A DNA stretch of 6,589 nucleotides from Candidatus Fraserbacteria bacterium RBG_16_55_9 (GTDB lineage Bacteria > Bipolaricaulota > Bipolaricaulia > RBG-16-55-9): the NCBI GenBank assembly GCA_001778455.1, contig MFGX01000019.1, positions 1 through 6,589 on the forward strand, given 5' to 3'. Positions within the stretch are counted from its first letter, which is position 1; every line of letters begins with the position of its first letter. A model generated the notes under the pieces. That model had not been told where the DNA came from. It did no database searches and saw only the letters and a list, made by a program, of their open reading frames with translations. Below are positions 1 to 6,359 of the stretch, piece by piece. Made by a program: the position numbers and the translations under genes.

Positions 1-13
1 ATCGAATAGGACT

Positions 14-97
14 GCCGGGATGGCGGAATTGGCAGACGCGTACGCTTGAGGGGCGTATGGGATTCCCGTGGGGGTTCAAATCCCCCTCCCGGCACCA
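14..97 (+). tRNA. tRNA-Leu (anticodon GAG)
   Basis: The sequence folds as a class II (long variable arm) tRNA. The 7-bp acceptor stem pairs GCCGGGA (14-20) with TCCCGGC (87-93). The anticodon stem TACGC/GCGTA (41-45/53-57) encloses the loop TTGAGGG, which gives anticodon GAG at 48-50. The variable arm is GGGATTCCC-like (59-67). The T stem GGGGG/CCCCC (70-74/82-86) encloses TTCAAAT. The discriminator base is A94 and CCA is encoded at 95-97. GAG reads CUC/CUU leucine codons. The 3' end is also the left copy of an 18-bp direct repeat, so this gene served as the integration site of the downstream island and was left intact. Confidence 0.97.
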
Positions 98-246
98 CTT
101 GAATCACCACGGCCCGCGCCGTCCAGCAGGACGCTCAAGCCCCCACGCATCCTAGCCCACAGGCCGTCCTTCTCTGGCTTCAGGGTTACCTCGCCGAGGA
201 GGCGGGAGAGCATGTGGCGAGCCCTGCCCACGTCACGGCGGCAGAT
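76..246 (-). pseudogene. C-terminal remnant of a site-specific recombinase/integrase
   Basis: The minus strand carries 56 codons between an in-frame TAG (247-249) and a TGA at 76-78 that lies inside the tRNA gene. The peptide contains RARHMLSRLLGEVTLKPEKD, then a short strand-like segment, and ends in GAGRGI. The first part resembles the C-terminal stretch of large serine recombinases, with a conserved helix followed by a beta segment. The GAGRGI ending is simply the antisense reading of the tRNA-Leu 3' end, which many tRNA-targeting recombinase genes share because their 3' end overlaps the attachment site. The catalytic N-terminal part is absent, so it is non-functional. Serine rather than tyrosine recombinase is my best guess and is not certain. 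The location and direction fit an integrase of this island. Confidence 0.6.
80..97 (+). repeat. attL-like direct repeat (left copy, tRNA 3' end)
   Basis: The 18 bases ATCCCCCTCCCGGCACCA span the 3' T-arm, the acceptor strand and CCA of the tRNA. They recur exactly at 6313-6330. The identity stops at both sides: G versus A just upstream at 6312/79, and T versus C just downstream at 6331/98. Confidence 0.88.
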
Positions 247-545
247 CTAGTAGCAGACAGGTGTACCAAACGCTAATCCATTTGTTCAATTAGCAGGGTT
301 TGGTACAGGAGAGTTACTTCAAAGACGAACCTAGCCCGGGTGGGAGGGCGTTAGGGCCTCTATTCTTTGTACATCTTGATCGGCGGGGGAGTGCTTTAAC
401 AGAGGGGTGGGAGTTCCACGCGAAAAGCATCCCAAGAGGGGAAGGAGGGGTCGCGGAGGCATGTGCCAAAGGCGGGCCTTTGTGCAAGAGTACGTTGCAG
501 GAACCCTGTTGGGAAGTACCAGGGGGATTGAAGGGTCCTTGCAGA
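247..545. other. Gene-poor left arm of the island
   Basis: About 300 bases lie between the recombinase remnant and the likely start of the first cargo gene. They hold the inverted repeat at 263-306 and a smaller palindrome, CAAAGGC-GG-GCCTTTG, at 467-482. The plus-strand frame of the first gene stays open back to a TTG at 300, but that extension reads as low-complexity Gly/Pro/Arg-rich sequence without protein-like character. I treat it as leader DNA that may hold the promoter. I could not identify a convincing -35/-10 pair or an RNA gene. Confidence 0.5.
263..306. repeat. Inverted repeat, 15-bp stem with 3-nt bulge
   Basis: The left arm is GTACCAAACGCTAAT (263-277) and the right arm is ATTAGCAGGGTTTGGTAC (289-306). 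They pair over 6 and 9 bp around a 3-base bulge, with an 11-base loop. There is no T run, so it is not a typical intrinsic terminator. It lies right behind the point where the recombinase remnant breaks off. It could be an operator, a recombination-related site or the scar of a lost insertion. The function is unknown. Confidence 0.6.
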
Positions 546-1133
546 ATGAGCCTGTCCGAACAGTCGTTGCCGATGGGAGGGTCCAGATTGCCGCCCAAAG
601 AGCAATACAAGGTCACTATCAAGGTGGGAGACGCGACCCTTGAGGTGCAAGGGGCCGAAAGCGGTGTCCTGAAGATTGTGGAAGCAATCTCCGGAGTATT
701 GCGAGGAGCTTCCGCCACGCCCGCCGTTCCCGAGTCAAGCCTCTTGCACACAATTCCATCACCGACGCGTGCTCCGCAATTAGACCTTCGGTCATTCTTC
801 CAGAGCAAGCAACCTTCCACGGATGTAGAAGCCGCCGCAACGATCGCATACTACTTCGAATACGTGGCGCCTGAGAGAGAGCGCCGCAAGTCAATCGATG
901 CTGCAGCACTTCAAGACGCATTCCGCTTGGCCGCATGGCCTCTTCCCAAGCAAACGATCTACACACTGAATAACGCACGGAAGGCTGGCTACTTGGATTC
1001 TGCCGGCGAAGGCGAATTCCGCCTCAATGCCGTTGGTTACAACCTTGTCGAGCATGTTCTCGGCCGCAAAGACACAACTGAGAAGCCGAAAACGCGACCG
1101 AAGTCCGGGCGGAAGAAGCGCAGAAAGAAGTAG
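546..1133 (+). CDS. Uncharacterised winged-helix-like protein with basic C-terminal tail
   Basis: The product is 195 residues from the ATG at 546. I chose this start because the open frame upstream to 300 does not look like protein and a weak AAGGG lies 10 bases before it. Residues 20-54 form a short alpha/beta unit (YKVTIKVGDATLEV, then a helix) that recurs at the start of many uncharacterised bacterial and archaeal proteins. Residues 79-172 resemble a winged-helix fold: a helix containing IAYYFEY, a second helix, a likely recognition helix near 134-147 (PKQTIYTLNNARKAG), and a wing ending EGEFRLNAVG. The tail from 173 is rich in Lys/Arg, consistent with nucleic-acid contact. It lies 36 bases before the HEPN-like gene and is probably co-transcribed with it. 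DNA binding is inferred from fold and charge only. Confidence 0.75.
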   Translation: MSLSEQSLPMGGSRLPPKEQYKVTIKVGDATLEVQGAESGVLKIVEAISGVLRGASATPAVPESSLLHTIPSPTRAPQLDLRSFFQSKQPSTDVEAAATIAYYFEYVAPERERRKSIDAAALQDAFRLAAWPLPKQTIYTLNNARKAGYLDSAGEGEFRLNAVGYNLVEHVLGRKDTTEKPKTRPKSGRKKRRKK

Positions 1134-1169
1134 GGCTTCGCCTGAGGTTCACGCCTCCCGGAGCTACTT

Positions 1170-1991
1170 TTGCGCCCAAGTATGAATCCAGCCGAGTTCA
1201 TAGACATTCTTCAACGGGTGCTGGATCAACTTGAGAGGAGCAGCGCGCCCAAACCCTCAGAGGCAGAGCGAAAGAGCATCATCTCCTTGATCGGCGCATG
1301 GTTCTCTCAGCTTAAACCAGCCTTTGCTGCCATGCTGGGAGACGACAGCCAACTCACCCCAATTGACGGCCTGATGGATGTATTCAATAAGCTCATCGCG
1401 GGAAACAGGGCGAGGAGTAGCTTAGTTAGGCAAGTCAAGGCTATCCGAAGACTGTTCACAGACAGTCTGTTGAACGGCCTAACTCGCGCCTACTGGAACC
1501 TTGTGGCGGCATCCTCCCCTGCAGGTTATGACGAAGTTGTTGCTCGTCGGTTGAAGCAGCTAGACGCTACTCTTGGAGAGAGTTATGAGCAGGCTACCCT
1601 CGACTTAGCCGATAGCGGGCGCAGCACATATCGTGGAGCAGCATCCGAGTTGCGAGAAGTTCTCACTGGCGTGCTGCATAACTTAGCCCCCAACGAGAAG
1701 GTAGAAGCCACGGATTGGTACCGCGAAGCGCGCAAGTCGGGAGAAAGGAAGGAGGCCCATCCCACTCGGGCTGAGAGAACTAGATATATCCTGCGAAGTA
1801 GGGGCTTGGGCTCGTCTTCAACTGGGGAGGCGGAAGCGCACACTAAGCTTGTAGAGGATCGCCTCGAGGCGGTGGTTAACGCCAATTACAAGCGAGGTGC
1901 GGCTGGAACACACGGAGGAAGTGAGCGCACCGAAGTGCTCGCATCATTGCAGTACTTGAATGCCCTACTCAGAGAGTTGCTGCCTGGGTAG
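1170..1991 (+). CDS. HEPN-like / predicted pPIWI-associated-nuclease-like protein
   Basis: The product is 273 residues from a TTG preceded by GGAG (1160-1163) at good spacing. The ATG at 1182 (residue 5) is the alternative start and lacks a close Shine-Dalgarno. The protein is almost wholly helical, with no membrane segment or signal peptide. The C-terminal half has the pattern I associate with predicted pPIWI-associating nucleases and related HEPN-like families: YRGAASELREVLTGVLHNLAP (154-174, broken here only by context), RTRYILRSRGLG (203-214), and YKRGAAGTHGG (240-250), followed by a final helix ending LLRELL. R242 and H248 form an R-x5-H motif, within the R-x4-6-H range typical of HEPN ribonucleases. 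The family call is from memory of motifs and is moderate. Catalysis is inference. Pairing with the upstream winged-helix-like gene suggests a two-gene defence module. Confidence 0.75.
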   Translation: MRPSMNPAEFIDILQRVLDQLERSSAPKPSEAERKSIISLIGAWFSQLKPAFAAMLGDDSQLTPIDGLMDVFNKLIAGNRARSSLVRQVKAIRRLFTDSLLNGLTRAYWNLVAASSPAGYDEVVARRLKQLDATLGESYEQATLDLADSGRSTYRGAASELREVLTGVLHNLAPNEKVEATDWYREARKSGERKEAHPTRAERTRYILRSRGLGSSSTGEAEAHTKLVEDRLEAVVNANYKRGAAGTHGGSERTEVLASLQYLNALLRELLPG

Positions 1992-2000
1992 TCCCTCTTG

Positions 2001-2024
2001 GAGGGGCCACGGGCCTGGCCCTTC
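2001..2024 (+). terminator. GC-rich hairpin after the HEPN-like gene, possible terminator
   Basis: GAGGGGCCA (2001-2009) pairs with TGGCCCTTC (2016-2024), giving 9 bp with one G-T pair around a 6-base loop. It starts 10 bases after the stop codon. No T run follows, so intrinsic termination is doubtful. It may instead stabilise the mRNA 3' end. Confidence 0.35.
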
Positions 2025-2361
2025 GACTCTGGTTGGATCTGCCCTCGCGCCGAAGGCAAGGCTGCCTAACCCAAATCCCCTGCTCATGGCTGGACCGCAT
2101 ATCGGGAGGAGTAAGTCAAGCATTACCGAATCTTCCTCCAGGCGTACGGGAGTGACTTCTCCGACGTGAAGTTCCTGTCTGCGACGGACTGAAAACATGA
2201 CAAACGGCAACGCCGTACCTGTCGCGCCTGTCGCAAACTGTGAAAGCCATGAATGTCGCATCACCCTGCTGTACAGTAACCTAAACTGCATAGCCCCAAG
2301 ACTTCGGCACGTTAAGAGCAGCGTTTCCCTCGAGCACGTGACGCCGGGCATCGCGGATGTC

Positions 2362-2367
2362 AGGAGG
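2362..2367 (+). promoter_or_regulatory. Shine-Dalgarno AGGAGG deciding the start at 2377
   Basis: A perfect AGGAGG lies 9 bases before the ATG at 2377. It supports that codon rather than the ATG at 2197 further upstream in the same open frame. Confidence 0.8.
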
Positions 2368-2376
2368 GAATCGAAG

Positions 2377-2904
2377 ATGAAACACGTTCGACTTGCCGTG
2401 AGCGGGGTTGGCCTTCTGGCGCTGGTTTGGATCGCATGGCAGGTACTGTTTCCAGGCCTGGTTGGAGGCGGAGCCTCTGCCAATCTTCAAGAGCTTCGAG
2501 CAGTTAACATCGTCGTAGAGGCCCTCTCCCCCGATGCGGAACGCGAGCAGATCACCCGAGGACTGCTTGAAGACCAAGTACTTGTCGCCTTGAGGAGCAA
2601 GACTCCAAATCTTCGGTTTGATTCCGGGGTCCTTCCGTACCTTTACATCAACCTTACTCTCATGAGTTCTGACCTAGGATACACTGGCAACCTTTACGTT
2701 GAACTACACAGGCCCGTGGAGATATTGGTTGGGGTACATCGCTTCGGACAGAAGCCTTCGAGACGTCTTCCTGCAGTCGTCTCAGTGTGGGATTCGGGGG
2801 TTACGATTAGGGGTCCAAAAGGAGAGGCCGCTGATCACGTAAGGCGGGGCTTGGATAGGATGATGGAACAATTCCTCGCCGATTACTTCCGAGCCAATCC
2901 TTGA
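2377..2904 (+). CDS. Small exported or membrane-anchored protein of unknown function
   Basis: The product is 175 residues. It starts with a short basic segment (MKHVR) and a hydrophobic helix (about residues 6-28). The sequence GGASA-NL around residue 35 could be a signal peptidase site, so it is either secreted to the periplasm or held by an N-terminal anchor. The rest is a small alpha/beta domain: VNIVVEALSPDAE (44-56), a helix, RFDSGVLPYLYINLTLM, then alternating strands (LYVELHRPVEILV, AVVSVWDSGVTI) and a final helix ending FLADYFRANP. This organisation, ending in a helix and Asn-Pro, is common in uncharacterised proteobacterial-type exported proteins. No catalytic motif is visible. It lies 29 bases before the next gene, which is also membrane-linked, suggesting a two-gene envelope unit. 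Confidence 0.8.
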   Translation: MKHVRLAVSGVGLLALVWIAWQVLFPGLVGGGASANLQELRAVNIVVEALSPDAEREQITRGLLEDQVLVALRSKTPNLRFDSGVLPYLYINLTLMSSDLGYTGNLYVELHRPVEILVGVHRFGQKPSRRLPAVVSVWDSGVTIRGPKGEAADHVRRGLDRMMEQFLADYFRANP

Positions 2905-2933
2905 ACACGGCTTCCCGCACGAGGCGGCTTTGA

Positions 2934-3836
2934 GTGGCTGATCTTCTTAGGGCAAGTACAGACATATTGTGGGTGGCTGCCCTCTTGTTACTCATTTCAA
3001 TCTCCCTCTCCTACCTATTAGGGAGGCGAGTTGCACGACACAGGCTCGAGGTTGAGTACGAATACGGGCAACGCAAGAAGCTTCGTGACTTGATTGGAAG
3101 TTATCATGGCCGACTGCTGACAGCGGCAAATAGCATGAACTATCGCTTCTGGAATTTCTACAAGAATCCCGATAGAGGGTGGCTTGATGTTGGGGGAGAT
3201 TACCAGGCGCCGGGATATTACTTCGTCAGTTTCGTACATCGCTTTCTCTCCGTGTGTTCGCTAATACGGCAGTTTGAAGCCGAAGCGATGTACATTGACT
3301 CGCGGATTGCCAGCAAGACGGACTTCATCTTTATGAATTACCTTGGAGCCATCCGTTGGGCCCTAACGGATGTTTCGCTGTTCGAAGGTCTGTCCTACGA
3401 TCCATTCTTCGAGAAGGACCACTTCTTTTCGGACAGTTTCCGATCCTATTGTGAAATCGGCGTAGAGAAGGGCCAGTTCTTCAGCTTTCAGGCATTCAAA
3501 CATTGGATAGCAGTTAATCGCGACCTTGATTCGGTTCTTCGGTTCTTCGATGGCCTAGAGAGAGCGGAAGATCGGTTGCGAATGGATCGGCTTGTTGTGT
3601 ATCATGTCCTTCTAATTGCTTTCATCAACACTTTTGGATACAAGACCCAGTATACGCCTGAGGAGATGCTTCCGAATGTTCTGATTCAGGTCCGCAATCC
3701 GCAGGTAGTTGACAACCTTGTGGCGTGGCTCCCCAGGCATGGATTGGGAACTGATCGTGAGGCAAGGCGAATACTCCGGACCTGGAGTCGCCTCAAGAAG
3801 CTGCCAAGTGAAGGCGGCGGGCAGCGAATCTCTTAG
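2934..3836 (+). CDS. N-terminally anchored membrane protein of unknown function
   Basis: The product is 300 residues from a GTG preceded by GAGG (2921-2924) at 9 bases. One transmembrane helix lies near residues 11-29, followed by RRVARHR, which by the positive-inside rule places the large C-terminal part in the cytoplasm. The soluble region begins with a conserved-looking charged helix (EYGQRKKLRDLIGSYHGRLL, about 43-62) and continues as an aromatic-rich helical domain (YRFWNFYK, APGYYFVSFVHRFL, FEAEAMYIDSRIASKTDF, LSYDPFFEKDHFF). It ends with a basic tail. I recognise the pattern as a widespread uncharacterised family but know no function. No nuclease, ATPase or protease motif is visible. 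The close spacing to the upstream exported protein suggests a shared transcript. Confidence 0.85.
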   Translation: MADLLRASTDILWVAALLLLISISLSYLLGRRVARHRLEVEYEYGQRKKLRDLIGSYHGRLLTAANSMNYRFWNFYKNPDRGWLDVGGDYQAPGYYFVSFVHRFLSVCSLIRQFEAEAMYIDSRIASKTDFIFMNYLGAIRWALTDVSLFEGLSYDPFFEKDHFFSDSFRSYCEIGVEKGQFFSFQAFKHWIAVNRDLDSVLRFFDGLERAEDRLRMDRLVVYHVLLIAFINTFGYKTQYTPEEMLPNVLIQVRNPQVVDNLVAWLPRHGLGTDREARRILRTWSRLKKLPSEGGGQRIS

Positions 3837-4002
3837 ATGCTAATCTGTACGCTCACGCGGGCACCCGGTGTCCCTCTGATGTGCACTAGCCCCACGTCGA
3901 ACCACCTGTTGCCAATAGAGGAAGGATGACGTCCCTCAAAGCACAAAACCATGAGTGGCACTGATCTTCTTCGTTGCTTCTAGAGGGGCAGGGCGGATTC
4001 CA

Positions 4003-5338
4003 ATGGCGGGGGAAGAAATACGGCGCGTACTTCCCATCAACAATCTATTGGTCGACCTCCAAAACCCAAGGTATGATCCACGAGCAAGTCAACGTGAGGC
4101 GCTCAGAACGATAATCATCGACCAAGGCGCCAAACTCTTGAATCTCGCCGAAGATATCGTTGATCGCGGACTAAACCCCTCTGACCTGTGCATTGCAACT
4201 CCCTACGAACAACCCAGAGATCTTCGAGGTCCTCGAGGGCAATCGAAGGGTTGTGGCTCTCAAATTGCTTTCATCTCTCCCCCTTCTTGCCTCTCTTGAC
4301 CTTCCAAGGGCGCTCTTCAAGCGCTACAGATCGCTTCAGGACAGAGCAGCCGGCACGCTTCCAAGCGAATTAGAGTGCGTGGTCCTCGCCCGTGAGGATG
4401 CGAATGAGTGGATCATACGCAAGCACACCGGGGAGAATGAGGGCGTCGGGGTCGTTGGCTGGGATGCTCGCGCGAGGCACAGATTTCTTGGCGCATCGCC
4501 CGCGCTTCAGGCAATTGATCTCGTAGAGAAGAGCGATCTTCTGGAAGACTCGACTAAGGCCAAGACCGCAAAGGTCGCAATAACGAACATTGAGCGGCTA
4601 CTTGAAACCCCAGAGGCGCGTGCTCTTCTGAAGGTTGACATCAAAAACGGCAAGTTGATGCTGAATCCGCCCGAAGATGAAGCGCTTTCACGCCTTGCGA
4701 TGGTGGTGACCGATGTAGCAAATCGTCTCGTGAGAGTGAGACAACTTGATACAAAGGAACAACGAATTGACTATGCTCGGGAGATTGCTTCTCGTCCCAT
4801 CCCCGGGAAAGCAGGCCGTCGAGGAATAAGGCCCACTTCTCGTCCATCTGGTTCAAGGTCGTACGGGAATTCCCCTGGACATCGACGCTCTCTCATACCA
4901 AAGTACTTGAAGCTACGTGTCCCACAGACACGGATCAGCAGGATTCTTGGTGAGCTGCAGAAGCTTAACGTCAACTCATACGTGAATTCGTGCGCTGTGA
5001 TGCTTCGGGTCTTCGTGGAGCTCAGCGTTGATGACTTCGCTCATCGGCGCGGTCTCGTGCTTAAGGTCAAGGCGAAGGGGAAGAAGTCCGGGACGACCCG
5101 TGAAATGTTCCTTAGAGAGAAATTGAGGTTCATTGCCGATTTCCTCGAAGGGAAGGGCATCTGCACCAAAGAGGAACTCCACGGCGTGCGAACGCTTGTC
5201 TCTAATCGCAACCATGTTATCTCCGTTGACACTCTCAATGCCTACGTTCACAATCGGCATTACAGTCCAACGCCGGGAGATCTAATTACAAGCTGGGACA
5301 ACATCGAGCCGTTCATTAAGCGACTCTGGATTCCATAG
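4003..5338 (+). pseudogene. ParB/Srx-like domain protein, frameshifted
   Basis: The likely ATG at 4003 follows AGGGCGG by about 6 bases. The first frame gives RRVLPINNLLVDLQNPRYDP, the usual opening of ParB/Srx-fold proteins, and runs to about residue 68 (LNPSDLCIATPY). Between about 4201 and 4212 the reading shifts by net +1 (one base too many or two too few). The second frame then continues with FEVLEGNRRVVALKLL, the ParB box II-like GNRR segment, and later IIRKHTGENEGVGVVGWDA. The C-terminal part (SVDTLNAYVHNRHYSPTPGDL...) is a helical domain seen in such standalone ParB-like proteins. Joined, the product would be about 444 residues. Proteins of this type bind or process DNA, and some ParB members use CTP. 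It ends 9 bases before the methyltransferase start, so the pair forms an operon. The shift may be real inactivation or an assembly error. Confidence 0.8.
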
Positions 5339-5347
5339 GACTCCCAC

Positions 5348-6260
5348 TTGCATAGCCCGCACCACCCTTACCACAGTCCCTTGAGATATCCCGGAGGCAA
5401 AGGGTCTCTCTCGAATTTCGTCAGGCTCCTCGTGGATCATAACGATCTGCTTGATGGCCATTACGTGGAGGTGTATGGGGGTGGTGCGGCGATCGCGTGG
5501 TCCCTCTTGCTTGGTGAATACACGCGACATGTCCACGTCAACGATGTCGATCCGGCCGTTTACGCGTTTTGGGCATCAGTCCTCCGCAATACCGATGGTC
5601 TGTGCCGACTCATTCAAGACGCTCGCGTGGGGCTGAACCAATGGAAACGTCAGAGGGCAATCATAGCTCGCCCGGACGATCATTCCGAGCTTGAACTTGG
5701 GTTTGCAGCGTTCTTTCTCAACCGTACCAACAGATCGGGAATCATAAGAGGGGGAGTGATTGGAGGGAAGACCCAAGAGGGTGCGTGGAAAATTGACGCT
5801 CGCTTCAACAAGCCAGACCTCATCTCACGCATCCAACGAATCGCCGGTTACAGAAGCCGCATATCCATCTACAATCTGGACGCAATTGTACTCTTAAGGC
5901 GTCTCCTCGCAAGCGTTCCAGCACGGACGCTTCTCTACCTGGACCCGCCTTACTACAGCAAGGGGGAAGGACTTGTACTTGCACCACTATGGTCACGCAG
6001 ATCATACCGAAATCGCTGGCGTTGTCTCCGGGATTAGGACCCACCCATGGCTTGTTACATACGACGCTGTCCCGGCTGTCTTTCGCCTATACTCGGGTCT
6101 TCCCAGAATCAGGTATCAAATCCCGTACAGTGCACAGAGTCGGTACTCCGGCATCGAGGTTATGTTCCTTAGTCCACAGGTGCGCCTCCCCCCACGCCTA
6201 CCTGGATTGGTCACTTCCAGAGCCCTCAGTCCGAGAGCCGTGCGGGGCCAGAAGGATTGA
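5348..6260 (+). pseudogene. D12-class (Dam-like) adenine-N6 DNA methyltransferase, frameshifted
   Basis: The TTG start at 5348 is preceded by AGGA overlapping the end of the ParB-like gene. Motifs in order: the AdoMet-binding PLRYPGGKGSL (11-21), YVEVYGGGAA (39-48), NDVDPAVYAFW (65-75), the D12-typical LNRTNRSGIIRGGVIGG (124-140), and the catalytic DPPY (199-202). Right after DPPYYSKG the frame is lost at a run of five G (5962-5966). With four G it would read KGKDLYLHHYGHADH and continue through HPWLVTYD to the stop at 6258-6260, giving 303 residues, a normal length for the family. The enzyme would transfer methyl from AdoMet to adenine N6 in a specific DNA site that I cannot predict. As sequenced, the product would end at 6037 and lack the C-terminal part of the catalytic domain. 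Confidence 0.88.
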
Positions 6261-6312
6261 GTCATCGGACCTTGTCACTTACGCGAGTTTGATGCATGGT
6301 ACTTCAAGGAAG

Positions 6313-6330
6313 ATCCCCCTCCCGGCACCA
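6313..6330 (+). repeat. attR-like direct repeat (right copy)
   Basis: This is an exact 18-bp copy of tRNA positions 80-97, ending in GGCACCA, with no tRNA body upstream of it. It lies 52 bases after the methyltransferase stop codon and marks the right edge of the island. The sequence beyond it would be the original chromosome downstream of the tRNA. Confidence 0.88.
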
Positions 6331-6359
6331 TTCGAGAAGATACTGATTTGTGAAGCAAA

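Larger units (their letters stand above)
1992..2376. other. Intergenic region with hairpin and possible gene remnant
   Basis: This 385-base gap holds a hairpin just after the HEPN-like gene (2001-2024) and a 26-codon plus-strand stretch (2115-2195) with protein-like composition, starting VKHYRIFLQAYG. That stretch is bounded by stops on both sides, so it may be a leftover of a degraded gene. The frame of the next gene is open back to 2197, but that extension is unlike protein and has no good ribosome binding site. It probably also contains the promoter for the exported protein. I cannot place the promoter. Confidence 0.45.
80..6330. mobile_element. tRNA-Leu-integrated genomic island, about 6.2 kb
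   Basis: The element is bounded by an 18-bp perfect direct repeat whose left copy is the 3' end of the tRNA gene. That is the classic footprint of integrase-mediated insertion into a tRNA gene. A recombinase-like remnant sits just inside the left end on the minus strand, oriented toward the tRNA. All six cargo genes run on the plus strand and are mostly unknown or defence-like, including a ParB-like protein and an adenine methyltransferase. No complete integrase, replication, transfer or phage structural gene is visible, so it appears non-autonomous or decayed. The boundaries are seen directly. Mobility is inferred from known island architecture. Confidence 0.85.

Noticed and set aside
300..545. 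Open-frame extension of the first cargo gene back to the TTG at 300
   Set aside because: The translation is Gly/Pro/Arg-rich without protein-like pattern, the TTG lies inside the inverted repeat, and the ATG at 546 directly precedes the recognisable domain.
314..820. Minus-strand open frames across the first cargo gene
   Set aside because: They are antisense shadows of the gene and have no ribosome binding site or recognisable domain.
2197..2376. Upstream extension of the exported protein from an ATG at 2197
   Set aside because: It would bury the signal or anchor helix 60 residues inside the protein, and a perfect AGGAGG supports the start at 2377.
3837..4002. Possible small ORF (ATG at 3953, 10 codons) and a weak GGGCAC/GTGTCCC hairpin before the ParB-like gene
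   Set aside because: The peptide is too short to support and the hairpin is bulged with a 3-base loop. Neither is distinguishable from chance.
4003..5338. Chromosome or plasmid partition ParB
   Set aside because: There is no ParA neighbour or parS-like site, and the C-terminal domain differs from partition ParB. It fits the standalone ParB/Srx-like type.
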